Positions 51,283 through 60,424 are shown, numbered from the stretch's first letter. The stretch: DNA of 64,000 nt from Candidatus Woesearchaeota archaeon (GCA_016928835.1 JAFGJW010000019.1:1-64000), one strand, 5' to 3'. The notes: generated by a model from the letters alone, not told the origin. Translations and numbers: made by a program.

Positions 51283-51456
51283 ATGAATTCAATCATAAGT
51301 GAGCTAACCACCTCGCTCAAGCTTGACAAAAATTGCATCATGTGCGAGCATAATAAAGGAGAATTCTGCATTAAGGGAAGCCCTAACATCCGCTACTGTA
51401 AACAGTGCGCTTTGGAGAAGTTTTCCTCATTAGACTATCTGGAAAAGATAGATTAG
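51283..51456 (+). CDS. Small zinc-ribbon-like protein (57 aa)
   Basis: A short open frame begins 10 bases after the previous stop: MNSIISELTTSLKLDKNCIM, then cysteines at positions 18, 21, 29, 39 and 42 (C-x2-C, then C-x9-C-x2-C). This is the layout of a small zinc-binding module with helical ends. It ends in TAG overlapping the stop of the convergent membrane-protein gene. Coding is likely from the cysteine pattern and close spacing, but no family was recognised. Confidence 0.65.
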   Translation: MNSIISELTTSLKLDKNCIMCEHNKGEFCIKGSPNIRYCKQCALEKFSSLDYLEKID

Positions 51457-52904
51457 TTCTCTTTTTCAAATATATTGTAACAATATATAATATACCCTCC
51501 AACGTAAAAAACTGCAGTAATCAGTAGAAAGACAAGAAAGACATATGAAAGAAAAAACTGGCCCTTACTGAAAAGTATAGTTATATAATTCCAATATAGA
51601 GACATCCATCCTGTTAAATAAAAGGATAGATAATAACCAAAAAAGACTAATGTAACCATGGTTGCCACAAACAACAGCTTCTGCTTTATAGACTCTTTTT
51701 TTGATAATATCCAGATCATAAAAAAAGTGAATAAAGCAATCCCGCCAAATATGACTGTGCTTTTCTCATTGAGGAAGACATTATGAGTAACAATATCAAC
51801 TCCAATATAATTTGAATTTGAAAGTTTCTCAAACCTGTAAGCAGGAGAAAGCATAAAAAAGATTAAAGATGAGAAGAATAAGGCAATAAATGCATTCGGA
51901 ATCTTCTCGAGGGAAGTATCAAAACCAGAAAGAACGTACCATATAAAAGCTGGAAAGACCATCAAAATACTAACAATCACCAGATTCATTACATAATTAA
52001 CAACTAGAAAGATATTTACCAGGCTATTTGTCTGCCAGTCGCTTCTAATAAGGCTTAACAAAGTCATGTGCTTGTCTGCACTTAATTTGCCAAAATATAC
52101 AATATCGTACAAACCTGTTATCTCAGGAATGATAAAATAGGTGTAATCCACAATAAGATGAAGTACCAATATTCCGCTAATACCCAGAAAGATGGTATTC
52201 TTATTATGGAATAGTTTGATAAACCTCTGTGCAAGTTCCTCACCCAATTCACTTATCTTATAGAGGAGGCTCCGCTTGTCAAGACCTTTGCTGTATTTAT
52301 GAAACCTTAATATGTAGAATAGAATGGCAAATATGAGGACCGGAGCATCCAACGCAAAACCAAGCCATTCAATGATAAAGTTGAAAACAATCACAAAGAA
52401 ACCGAGGATAACAAGGTACACTGAAACAAGTCTCACCATGCTCTTCAGACTTAACTTTGACTTTCCGCTCCCATGAATTACATGTATTATGCTTGGCTCT
52501 TTTATATCAATGCAGTATGTAATATAGAATGAAAGCAAAATCAGGCTTGCACATCCGATGTAGAAGGAAATCTGCTCAAAAAAGAGTGCATTGTCAAGGA
52601 TATACTGGTAAAAACTAATCAGGTATCCGGAGTGCTCAAATGAAAGGTGCACATAATCAACCATATTTTTCAATACGAGAAGAAAATAACTCAGTATCAG
52701 AATTATATCAATATGCCTGTGCTTATGACCGAAGAATATGTCGCTAAGGCTTACCTTATATAGCAAATATCCCAAAGCAGTCCAGGCTACAACCTTCTTT
52801 ATGAACTCGATCTCGCCTGGCAATACTCCAAAAAACTCAAATACGGTAACGATGATAAGTGTGAGCAGAATAAATTCTTCTATCCTTGATTGCCACTTAG
52901 ACAT
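51453..52904 (-). CDS. Large polytopic membrane protein of unknown function (483 aa)
   Basis: About twelve hydrophobic helices spread along the whole length, with few charged loops apart from HKHRHID near 55-61 and KYSKGLDKRSLL near 205. No transporter or enzyme motif was recognised. The TATA-like AAATATTTATAC on the minus strand just upstream (52925-52940) supports an independent start at 52904. Confidence 0.72.
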   Translation of the reverse strand: MSKWQSRIEEFILLTLIIVTVFEFFGVLPGEIEFIKKVVAWTALGYLLYKVSLSDIFFGHKHRHIDIILILSYFLLVLKNMVDYVHLSFEHSGYLISFYQYILDNALFFEQISFYIGCASLILLSFYITYCIDIKEPSIIHVIHGSGKSKLSLKSMVRLVSVYLVILGFFVIVFNFIIEWLGFALDAPVLIFAILFYILRFHKYSKGLDKRSLLYKISELGEELAQRFIKLFHNKNTIFLGISGILVLHLIVDYTYFIIPEITGLYDIVYFGKLSADKHMTLLSLIRSDWQTNSLVNIFLVVNYVMNLVIVSILMVFPAFIWYVLSGFDTSLEKIPNAFIALFFSSLIFFMLSPAYRFEKLSNSNYIGVDIVTHNVFLNEKSTVIFGGIALFTFFMIWILSKKESIKQKLLFVATMVTLVFFGYYLSFYLTGWMSLYWNYITILFSKGQFFLSYVFLVFLLITAVFYVGGYIIYCYNIFEKEN

Positions 52905-52937
52905 AAGATAATAATGCTGACAATAAGTATAAATATT

Positions 52938-53702
52938 TTACTTTGTGCGAGAATTCTTGCTGCAGATATAAAAATAATGAAGGACATTTTTGATAACTGT
53001 GTTCTTATCTGCCACTAATTCCTTATCTGATTTTACATCAATCAATTGGAAGCTACTTGCCTCAATGTCTGCAAGTGCCTCTTTAATACTATACACATGG
53101 AAAAACATTTTTTGCTTATTTTGTTTTACACCCGGATTAGTTTTTGCGAGCAACGTATCCCCAAGTTCACTCTTAGTTCCTTTTAAAAAATCAGAGAGCC
53201 ATGTCATGTGCCAATAACCCCAAAACAGAAAATTTCTGTACCTGTTATGTGTTGTAAATATTAGAACACCCTCTGGTTTAAGGCAGGTGTGTATCTTTTT
53301 AAGCAAACCAATCCTGTTCTTTCTAGAGGGGATATGCTCAATCATCTGTGCCAACATTACCGCATAATCAAAGCTATTCGGCCTTAAAGGCAACAATTCT
53401 ATATCTCCTGTCATAAATTCTATCTCCATTTCAGTTTTCGCTGCAAGTTTTTTGCTTTCTGTAATCATCTTATCTGATACATCTATTGCAGTTACTTTGT
53501 GGCCTTGCTTTGCCAGGGCAATTGCCTCTCTGCCAGCACCGCACCCAATATCAAGAACAGTTCCCCTTACTGCCAAATATTTATTGAATAGGATTTTTTC
53601 CTGTGGAAAAAGCCCGTATCTAGCCTGTTCCTTATAGAATCTAATCTCAGACTCGCTTGAAAACATGTTGGCAACACTCTTCTTTTTTTCTTGATAATCC
53701 AT
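52938..53702 (-). CDS. Class I SAM-dependent methyltransferase (254 aa)
   Basis: It has motif I VLDIGCGAGREAIALA near residue 50 and the acidic VTAIDVSDKM, then MTGDIELLPLRPNSFDYAVM and KPEGVLIFTTHNRYRNF, the order of UbiE/COQ5-like methyltransferases. The substrate is unknown. The gene begins one base downstream of the 53704-53949 gene stop, so both share a transcript. Confidence 0.85.
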   Translation of the reverse strand: MDYQEKKKSVANMFSSESEIRFYKEQARYGLFPQEKILFNKYLAVRGTVLDIGCGAGREAIALAKQGHKVTAIDVSDKMITESKKLAAKTEMEIEFMTGDIELLPLRPNSFDYAVMLAQMIEHIPSRKNRIGLLKKIHTCLKPEGVLIFTTHNRYRNFLFWGYWHMTWLSDFLKGTKSELGDTLLAKTNPGVKQNKQKMFFHVYSIKEALADIEASSFQLIDVKSDKELVADKNTVIKNVLHYFYICSKNSRTK

Positions 53703-53703
53703 T

Positions 53704-53949
53704 TTAATGTGTCCCTTTAATTAAGAAGAAGAGAGAGAACAATATAAATAGAATTGTCAGAAGTATAGAAAACACAAAAAGACGCCTGTCATTTGAGAAC
53801 CCAAACGGAACAAAGCCTAGCATGCCAAAAAAAGAAAACCTAGTTTCATTGTTTTGGTTAGTTATAGAGTATAAAGAAGCTATTAGTATAACAAGGAAGC
53901 CTAGTGTAATAAAAAAGAATCCTATCTGAAATAGATTTACCTGTTGCAT
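53704..53949 (-). CDS. DUF131-like (TIGR00304-type) two-helix membrane protein
   Basis: The 81-residue protein has two hydrophobic helices (about 8-28 and 57-77) flanking a short loop with FFGMLGFVPFGFSNDRR, the pattern of the small archaeal TIGR00304 family (GxIPIVFG..K). Function is unknown for the family. A TATA-like AAAATATATACC lies about 30 bases upstream on the minus strand. Confidence 0.7.
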   Translation of the reverse strand: MQQVNLFQIGFFFITLGFLVILIASLYSITNQNNETRFSFFGMLGFVPFGFSNDRRLFVFSILLTILFILFSLFFLIKGTH

Positions 53950-53988
53950 GAACCAAGCATAACTTAGAGGTATATATTTTTTCCTATC

Positions 53989-54001
53989 ATTTTATAATAA
54001 A
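53989..54001 (+). promoter_or_regulatory. TATA box for MtaB-like gene
   Basis: ATTTTATAATAAA is about 25 bases before ATG 54021 in a 71-base divergent gap; the minus-strand gene has its own TATA in the same gap. Confidence 0.5.
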
Positions 54002-54020
54002 ATAATATTTTCAAAGCTAT

Positions 54021-55301
54021 ATGAAGCAAGTTTTTATAAAAACATATGGGTGTGCTGTCAACCAATCTGACTCAGAGGTAATGGCTGGACTGCTTACTCA
54101 TTCTGGAAGATATAAAATAGTTGATGCCCTGAATCAAGCAGACATTGTTATTGTTAACTCATGTACAGTAAAACAATCCAGCGAAAGAAAATTTTTAAAA
54201 TATTTGGGAGCAATAAGGGATAAACTAGTTATCCTTGCTGGCTGTGTGCCCCAGGCAGAAACTGATAAAAAGAGATATCATGGGTACTCAATCATTGGCA
54301 CTTCTCAAATCACAAAGGTAACTCATGTACTAGACGAGGCTATAAAGAGTAATACTATACATCTTCTTTCTTTTAAGAATGACTCCCGACTAAACCTCCC
54401 AAAGATTAGAAAAAATCAAATAATTGAGATTGTGCCAGTTTCAGATGGTTGTCTAGGCAACTGCACTTATTGCAAGGTTAAACAAGCTCGTGGCAGTCTA
54501 TTGTCATATGAAAAAAAGGAAATAATAAGGCAAATCAAATCTGCAGTTCAGGAGGGGATTAAAGAAGTGTGGCTTACATCACAGGACATGGGCTGTTATG
54601 GTCTTGATATAAAGACAAATTTGATTGAATTATTAAAAGAAGTTGTTGCGATAAATGGCAACTTCTATATTCGTATCGGAATGGCTAATCCTAACTATAT
54701 TTTACCAATGTTAAATGATCTAATTAAGATTTACAAAAATGAAAAAATATTCAAGTTTCTCCATATACCTGTACAATCTGGCAACAATAGGATACTGGGA
54801 TTAATGAATAGGAAATATACAGTTCAAGATTTCAAAAAAATAATCTACGAATTCAGAAAACAAATACCTGAAATCACAATCTCAACTGACATTATTTGCG
54901 GCTTTCCAACTGAAACAAAAAAGGATTTTAATGACTCTTTAGAACTAATAAAAGAGGCAAAACCTGATGTTCTCAATATTTCAAGATTTTGGCCAAGGCC
55001 AGGTACAAGAGCTGAAAAATTAAAGCAGATTCCTGGATGGGAAACAAAAAACAGATCCAGAAAGCTAAGCGAATTCTTTGACAAAATTTCAGTTGAAAAA
55101 AATAAGAGATGGCTTGGTTGGAAAGGAGAAGCATTAATTGATGAGTTTGGCAAGAATAATACACTTATTGGAAGGAACTATGCATATAAGCAGATAATCA
55201 TAAAAGGGGATTATACCTTGGGCAAGACAGCTAAAGTAAAAATCAATAATGCTACAAAACATGATTTGAGAGGAGAAGTTTTAAATATAAACAATGATTA
55301 A
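54021..55301 (+). CDS. tRNA t6A37 methylthiotransferase (archaeal MtaB/CDKAL1 type)
   Basis: The 426-residue protein has the three domains of the family. The first is an N-terminal methylthiotransferase domain with cysteines in KTYGCAVNQSDSE, VNSCTVK and LAGCVPQ. The second is a radical SAM domain with GCLGNCTYCKVKQARG near 140. The third is a C-terminal TRAM domain (WKGEALIDEFGKNNTLIGR). It adds a methylthio group to t6A at position 37 of ANN-decoding tRNAs. The HTH gene eight bases downstream is probably co-transcribed. Confidence 0.93.
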   Translation: MKQVFIKTYGCAVNQSDSEVMAGLLTHSGRYKIVDALNQADIVIVNSCTVKQSSERKFLKYLGAIRDKLVILAGCVPQAETDKKRYHGYSIIGTSQITKVTHVLDEAIKSNTIHLLSFKNDSRLNLPKIRKNQIIEIVPVSDGCLGNCTYCKVKQARGSLLSYEKKEIIRQIKSAVQEGIKEVWLTSQDMGCYGLDIKTNLIELLKEVVAINGNFYIRIGMANPNYILPMLNDLIKIYKNEKIFKFLHIPVQSGNNRILGLMNRKYTVQDFKKIIYEFRKQIPEITISTDIICGFPTETKKDFNDSLELIKEAKPDVLNISRFWPRPGTRAEKLKQIPGWETKNRSRKLSEFFDKISVEKNKRWLGWKGEALIDEFGKNNTLIGRNYAYKQIIIKGDYTLGKTAKVKINNATKHDLRGEVLNINND

Positions 55302-55309
55302 CTATTTCT

Positions 55310-55921
55310 ATGAAGACAATATCTGCTCTTGTTGATGAAGCATTACTAAAGCATACCAAAGATAGTCCTCAATTAAAAACAAAAATTTGCAATGATCTAG
55401 AGTTCAAATTGCTATTTCAGATTAATTTCTCAAAGCCATTTAAACAGGCAAAAAAGGAGTTTGTTAAGAACTATGTTAATAATATCTTAATTTTCAGCTT
55501 TGGAAATGTGTCTAAAGCTGCTGAACTGGCAAATATAAACAGAAGACATCTACACAGGCTTATCAACCAACTCAATGTAGATATAGACTGCCACAGAAAA
55601 CAGATGATAAACCCAGTCATGTACATGAAAAGCAATATGCAAAATGTGATTGAAGAGTCTATTGAAGATTGCAAGAACTTCATAGACAAGGATAATTTAG
55701 AATCTCTTTATTCTGAGTTGGATGATATTACCACTGTGCTTGCAGACAATCTTGATTACCCCAGTACTTTTGAAGAGTCAATGGATTTATTTGAAAGGGG
55801 ATATATTCAAAAAGTGCTTGAAGAACATAATTTTGAAATAGGAAAAGCAGCTGAAAAGCTGGGTATGAGCGAGAGAACACTATACCGTAAAATAAATAAA
55901 TTAAATATTTCTGTAGTGTAA
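55310..55921 (+). CDS. Protein with two Fis-type HTH_8 helix-turn-helix domains (203 aa)
   Basis: Two separate regions match the Fis/NtrC C-terminal DNA-binding helix set: FGNVSKAAELANINRRHLHR at about 64-83 and FEIGKAAEKLGMSERTLYRK at about 175-194. Acidic helical sequence joins them. Fis-type HTHs are common in bacterial enhancer-binding proteins but rare in archaea, and a doubled copy without an ATPase domain is unusual. It follows the methylthiotransferase gene by eight bases, so it may be transcribed with it. Confidence 0.82.
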   Translation: MKTISALVDEALLKHTKDSPQLKTKICNDLEFKLLFQINFSKPFKQAKKEFVKNYVNNILIFSFGNVSKAAELANINRRHLHRLINQLNVDIDCHRKQMINPVMYMKSNMQNVIEESIEDCKNFIDKDNLESLYSELDDITTVLADNLDYPSTFEESMDLFERGYIQKVLEEHNFEIGKAAEKLGMSERTLYRKINKLNISVV

Positions 55922-56009
55922 ATTCTGCCAAGTTTGTCTCACTCTTATATTCCGCTGTATAAAATTCTTTAAATATTAACTAATTCTTCCTGACTGATAG
56001 GTGATTAAT

Positions 56010-57893
56010 ATGTCCAAAAGAAGAGAATCGTATAAGGAAAAATCAGCCAAAGATAATCTTGCTCTAGATACAAAAAGACTCCCTGCTCTCTCAAAAGAAG
56101 CTAAAGAAAGACTAGAAAAAGTAAAGGGCAAGCTGGATAGGTTTCAGAAAGAAGTAACCACCAAATTTGATAAGTATATTATGGGTATCTCATTGTTACC
56201 TCCAAAGGATATGCTGCAGCCAAAAAGCCCATTTGGACCATATCCAAGCACTGTTCCAGGAACACAGGCACCTCCTGCTGATGAGATTAATGTTTTGATT
56301 CTTGTTGATGATTCAGATAGTAAGAGTATGCTAAAATATGAGTTACAGCAGAAATTGTCAACAATTATTGCAAAGATTGCCAAAGACATTGACCCAAAAC
56401 TAGTTCCAGATGTGGTGATACTCAGTGAGCTTTGGCAGAACTGTTATGATGGAAAATATGACCTGCTAAAATTAATCTCCCTTGGTTACCAAGTATATGA
56501 CACAGGTATGCTCTCTGCAATTAAAATAGCTGAAATCCATAAGCAAATGGTCCTTAAGAAATTTGAAAGGTATATTGTCAGCTATGTGCTTGCAGGAAGT
56601 CTTGTCCAGGGAAAAGCGACACCAGAATCTGATATTGATGTATTTCTAGTTATTGATGACACAGATGTAAAAAAGATGACCCGCGCAGAACTGAAGGACA
56701 AGCTGAGAGCTATTATAATTGGGATGGGGCTAGAAGCAGGGGATATTACAGGTATAAGAAATAAGATAAATATCCAAGTCTATATCTTAACAGACTTCTG
56801 GGACAATATTAAAGAAGCTAATCCAATAATATTTACTTTCCTGCGTGATGGCATACCATTTTACGATAGAGGGATATTCATGCCGTGGAAGCTACTTCTG
56901 AAATTAGGAAAAGTAAAGCCAAGTCCAGAAGCAATTGATATCTTCATGCACAGCGGAGACCAAATGCTGAGCAGGATCAGGTTCAAGCTTGATGCAATTG
57001 GCATGGAGGATACTTTTTATGCTATACTCACACCAAGTCAGGCAGCAATCATGCTCTACGGCTTGCCCCCGCCAACACCGAAAGAGACTCCGGATGTTAT
57101 GAGAGATGTGTTTGTGAAAAAAGAGAAGCTCTTGGAAGAAGAATATGTAAAGATCCTTGAAAAAAATATCCAAGTCAGAAAGGATATTGAACACGGCAAT
57201 GTTAAGAACCTAAGTGGAGCGCAGATAGAGGAATTAATAGTAAATGCAGAAAAATACCTTAAAAGACTTAAGAAACTTTTCAAACAGATAGACAAAATCA
57301 AAGAAGAGGAATCAGTGGTGCAGACATATGAAAGCTGTATCACAATAGCAAGAGATGTTCTGAAACTTGAGGGCATGGATGATGTGAAAACAAAAGAGTT
57401 GGTTGATGATTTTGAGCATGTTCTGATTAGCAAGGGAAAAGTGCCTGAGAAATATCTACGGATACTGCAGCAGGTAGTTAAGGCAAAAGCTGACTATGAC
57501 TCTGGAAAACTTACAAGATCAGACATCCACAATGTGCAGAAGAACTCAAAGACTCTTGTGAAGTTTCTCATTGAGTATATACAGCGGAAGAGAGGAAAAG
57601 AGCTTGAAAAAACCAAAATAAGGGTTAAACATGGCAGCAAATTCGGAGAAGTGATCCTGCTTGGTAAGGAAGCATTTATTATACATGACATAGATAACGA
57701 GGAAAAGGATATCAGCAAGGCAGAGATAGATGATAAAGGAGCTCTAAAGAATTTCCAGAAATCATCTTTGGAGGAGCTGGAAAAAGCGTTAACAAAACTG
57801 GAGATACCTGCCAAAGTTTTTATTAAAGAGCCTATCTTTGAAAACCTTAGAGATATCTTCGGCAAAGATGTAGAGATTTTGATTAATTATTGA
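56010..57893 (+). CDS. Nucleotidyltransferase-like protein with helical C-terminal domain (627 aa)
   Basis: ATG 56010 follows a GGTGAT Shine-Dalgarno; the GTG at 56001 is inside that site and is rejected. An initial nucleotidyltransferase-like half-domain at about 90-165 (EINVLILVDDSD, VVILSELWQNC) lacks the active-site GS motif. A complete one follows, with LAGSLVQGKATPESDIDVFL near 195-214 (GS plus D-x-D), IQVYILTDFWD and a HEPN-like helical region with LLKLGKVKPSPEAIDIF. The rest is helical with a small C-terminal beta domain. The tandem fold suggests a nucleotide-transfer enzyme or TA-like regulator. No specific function is known. Confidence 0.85.
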   Translation: MSKRRESYKEKSAKDNLALDTKRLPALSKEAKERLEKVKGKLDRFQKEVTTKFDKYIMGISLLPPKDMLQPKSPFGPYPSTVPGTQAPPADEINVLILVDDSDSKSMLKYELQQKLSTIIAKIAKDIDPKLVPDVVILSELWQNCYDGKYDLLKLISLGYQVYDTGMLSAIKIAEIHKQMVLKKFERYIVSYVLAGSLVQGKATPESDIDVFLVIDDTDVKKMTRAELKDKLRAIIIGMGLEAGDITGIRNKINIQVYILTDFWDNIKEANPIIFTFLRDGIPFYDRGIFMPWKLLLKLGKVKPSPEAIDIFMHSGDQMLSRIRFKLDAIGMEDTFYAILTPSQAAIMLYGLPPPTPKETPDVMRDVFVKKEKLLEEEYVKILEKNIQVRKDIEHGNVKNLSGAQIEELIVNAEKYLKRLKKLFKQIDKIKEEESVVQTYESCITIARDVLKLEGMDDVKTKELVDDFEHVLISKGKVPEKYLRILQQVVKAKADYDSGKLTRSDIHNVQKNSKTLVKFLIEYIQRKRGKELEKTKIRVKHGSKFGEVILLGKEAFIIHDIDNEEKDISKAEIDDKGALKNFQKSSLEELEKALTKLEIPAKVFIKEPIFENLRDIFGKDVEILINY

Positions 57894-57945
57894 AAATTAT
57901 AGAAAATTTTTGTTATTAATTTTTTATCCTCTTTTTTCTTACCAC
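57894..57945 (+). terminator. T-rich terminator-like stretch after nucleotidyltransferase gene
   Basis: Several T runs (TTTTTGTTATTAATTTTTT and CTTTTTTCTT) follow the stop at 57893. Archaeal polymerase terminates at such oligo-T tracts without a hairpin. The next TATA box begins at 57950. Confidence 0.45.
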
Positions 57946-57949
57946 AATA

Positions 57950-57961
57950 AAATATATAAAT
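57950..57961 (+). promoter_or_regulatory. TATA box for CBS gene
   Basis: AAAATATATAAAT with a GGGGAGA Shine-Dalgarno ahead of ATG 57994 indicates a short-leader mRNA. Confidence 0.55.
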
Positions 57962-57993
57962 TTACAAATTATCCCTTATAGTGGGGAGAACTG

Positions 57994-58545
57994 ATGAAAA
58001 CAGGTCTAAAAGTTATTGACGCAATGACAAAAAGACCTATTGGTGTTTTGCCAAATACGTCTATACAAGAATGCGCCAAACTAATGAAAAAGTATGATGT
58101 AGGCAATCTCCTTATAATGGAAGACAACAAACTTCTTGGAATATTGACTGAGCAGGATCTTGTTTATAAGGTTATTGCCAAAGAGATGGATCTAAAAAGG
58201 ACCAAGGCAAAGCACATTATGGAAAAGGATGTTATCACAATTTCACCTGAAAAGGATATTGATGATGCGCTGAAAAAAATGAGAAATTTAAATGTGCGTA
58301 GGCTCCCTGTGATATCTAAAGGTGAGGTAATAGGCATTTTAACACAAAAAGATGTACTCAAGATTGAGCCGCAGCTGTTCGAGATTATCGTTGACAAGAT
58401 TGAGCTTAGAGAAGAGGCAAATAAACCAATTAACAAGATAGGGGAGAGAGAAGGGATATGTGAATTATGCGGTGAGTATACAAATTACCTATACAAAAAA
58501 CAGGATTCAATGGTTTGCTTCAATTGCAGACAGAATATTATTTAG
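57994..58545 (+). CDS. CBS-domain pair with C-terminal zinc ribbon
   Basis: The first CBS motif spans residues 5-60 (TGLKVIDAMTKRPIGVLP, IQECAKLMKKYDVGNLLIM) and the second 70-125 (AKHIMEKDVITISPEKDI, LNVRRLPVIS). Residues about 150-180 form a four-cysteine ribbon (CELC, then CFNC). CBS pairs usually bind adenosyl ligands and sense energy state. The ribbon suggests a nucleic-acid or protein partner. It converges with the RNase HIII-like gene, overlapping by four bases. Confidence 0.9.
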   Translation: MKTGLKVIDAMTKRPIGVLPNTSIQECAKLMKKYDVGNLLIMEDNKLLGILTEQDLVYKVIAKEMDLKRTKAKHIMEKDVITISPEKDIDDALKKMRNLNVRRLPVISKGEVIGILTQKDVLKIEPQLFEIIVDKIELREEANKPINKIGEREGICELCGEYTNYLYKKQDSMVCFNCRQNII

Positions 58546-59357
58546 CCAAACAGTTCTCTAACATTTTTAAATTCTAGTTTTACATAATCCGCTGGATTAA
58601 GTGATTTTTTCTTCAAGTGTATTAATGCTGAATAGACATTTGTGCTTCCGAGTGGAATAATGAGACCTGCTCTCTGCTCCAGCTCTCTAATCTGTTTCAG
58701 ACCAAAATATCTGGCAATACAGGAAGCAGCTGCAACCTCATAGTAGCGTGACTCAGCCTTGGCCTCTATAATATCACCAACTTGGCATCCTGGAAATTTG
58801 TCCACAATGTGTATAATCCTTTTTCTGCCTATAAGTTTTTTATAACATTTTAAGTGCAGGTCATTCAGAATCTCTGTAACATTCTTTCTTGTATTGAGTT
58901 TGTTGTATTCCTTTGGGAAGAGACTTTCAACACTATAATGCCCTGGGTATATTTCAATTAATTTTTTAGCTAGTTCACAGACCTGTGCAGTGGTAAGCCT
59001 TTTAGAATCTCTCACTTTTAAGTCAATTAATTGTTCTCTTGTTGTATCATCAGCTAAAAACCCTGCAACTACGATACCCCCAAAAGTGTCACCTTTCAGA
59101 GTTTCATCGCTTCCAACTGCCAATCCATGGAATTTCTTTTCTTTGCTGGGAATTCCAAGGAATTCGAGAATTTTCCTTGTAGATTCAACGCTTTCTTTAG
59201 TGCCCTGCACAAGTAATTTACCAGTATTGAACAAAATAACAGTACTTATACCTTGAAACCTGGTTTTTTCATATTTTGTTTTAGTTTTAACTGTTTGGAA
59301 ACCATGATTTTTAAGCCTAGATAACAGCTTGTCGTCTACATTTTCATAAGAGACCAT
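58542..59357 (-). CDS. rnhC: Ribonuclease HIII-like protein
   Basis: The 271-residue protein has an N-terminal TBP-like domain (residues 1-75) as in RNase HIII and the catalytic core: GSDETLKGDTFGGIVVAG near 82-99 (D-E-x3-G-D), LKVRDSKRLT near 112, the IVDKFPG strand near 183 and EAKAESRYYEVAAASCIARY near 193. It would cleave RNA in RNA-DNA hybrids. Most archaea rely on RNase HII, and RNase HIII is mainly bacterial. Confidence 0.87.
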   Translation of the reverse strand: MVSYENVDDKLLSRLKNHGFQTVKTKTKYEKTRFQGISTVILFNTGKLLVQGTKESVESTRKILEFLGIPSKEKKFHGLAVGSDETLKGDTFGGIVVAGFLADDTTREQLIDLKVRDSKRLTTAQVCELAKKLIEIYPGHYSVESLFPKEYNKLNTRKNVTEILNDLHLKCYKKLIGRKRIIHIVDKFPGCQVGDIIEAKAESRYYEVAAASCIARYFGLKQIRELEQRAGLIIPLGSTNVYSALIHLKKKSLNPADYVKLEFKNVRELFG

Positions 59358-59454
59358 AGTAATATCACAGGACTCTGACTTTATAAAACTTGTTGTTAAA
59401 GTAAAACCATAAAAAACAAAAAAATTTATAAATTTGCAAAAATGCTTTAGAATT

Positions 59455-59751
59455 ATGAAATACCATACTAAAAGCGCTATTATCGGCAGGTCAGGTAAGA
59501 GAGATGAGTTTGGAAATGGACCTGTCTTTGTACATCTATTTAGAATAAATGACCCCCATAAGACAGATATTGTTCCTGAGAAATTTATTGATTTTCAAAA
59601 AATACATAAGATAGTATTTGAAAATTTGAATTTGAGCTACCTATTGGCTGGTTCTGATATACTAATCAATGACCTTGAGTATATTGTAGTTAAAGAAGAG
59701 AAAGGCAAACCTGGAAATCTAGTTATTACTGGAAAACAGAATAAAAAATAA
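59455..59751 (+). CDS. Small protein of unknown function (98 aa)
   Basis: ATG 59455 is preferred because a TATA-like ATTTATAAATTT lies about 24 bases before it; an in-frame TTG at 59434 lies inside that promoter. The product is soluble, beta-rich and basic at the end (GKRDEFGNGPVFVHLFRI, SYLLAGSDILINDLEYIVVK). No family was recognised. Confidence 0.65.
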   Translation: MKYHTKSAIIGRSGKRDEFGNGPVFVHLFRINDPHKTDIVPEKFIDFQKIHKIVFENLNLSYLLAGSDILINDLEYIVVKEEKGKPGNLVITGKQNKK

Positions 59752-59764
59752 TAAAAAGAATTAT

Positions 59765-60424
59765 TTAAGACGCCTGAACAGCATAGAATGTTATGCTTGT
59801 ATTCTCATAATCTCCATCTGGCAGGTCTTTTGGAACAGTTATGTTAACCATAACAGCCAGGGTATCGTCATTTAATGTGTTATCCCAAACAATATTGGTA
59901 CATAGCGTATCGTTTTGGTCAAACTGTATATAAGTGCTGTCATTTCTCCATCCAACGCAGCCATCATCACTTGAATTGGCCGACCACCACAAACCATATG
60001 GATTAGATCCAGAATAGCTCTCGAAGAAATGCGCGTTTGTTGGGCCCCTAATGCTGACGCTTGCATTGATGTTGCCGTCGTTCTCAACAATGAACCCTGT
60101 TGCTGGCGAGCCACCTGATGATTCTATCCAACACTCAGTCACATCATTATAAGTGTTATCACCTGAGACCATATTGGCAAAACCTCGATTGGCACACACA
60201 GCGGTATCATTCACACGGCCAACACCAAAATCCACTGAGTTCTCTGTAAGGGTGATACTAAGTGCATTTAAAACTGTGACATTGGTTGAGCCTGTCTCAG
60301 TAGTTCCTCTACCGCTGATACCAAGTCTTGATAATCTATTTAGTGATGTCAGTGTTCCTGCAAGAGAAACAACAATAGCTGCTATAAGAAGTGTAGCTAA
60401 GGTTCTATTAGATATATCCTCCAT
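59765..60424 (-). CDS. Pilin-like or surface protein with N-terminal membrane segment (219 aa)
   Basis: A hydrophobic segment at residues 9-27 follows a short charged start (MEDISNRTLATLL), as in archaeal pilin-like and class-III-signal proteins. The rest is beta-rich, with many N-x-S/T sites and six or so cysteines. The second half ends PDGDYENTSITFYAV. It would be anchored at or exported through the membrane. The gene begins one base downstream of the next gene, with which it forms a pair. Confidence 0.75.
   Translation of the reverse strand: MEDISNRTLATLLIAAIVVSLAGTLTSLNRLSRLGISGRGTTETGSTNVTVLNALSITLTENSVDFGVGRVNDTAVCANRGFANMVSGDNTYNDVTECWIESSGGSPATGFIVENDGNINASVSIRGPTNAHFFESYSGSNPYGLWWSANSSDDGCVGWRNDSTYIQFDQNDTLCTNIVWDNTLNDDTLAVMVNITVPKDLPDGDYENTSITFYAVQAS

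Noticed and set aside
56001-56009. GTG start for the nucleotidyltransferase-like gene
   Set aside because: This GTG is part of the GGTGAT Shine-Dalgarno for ATG 56010.
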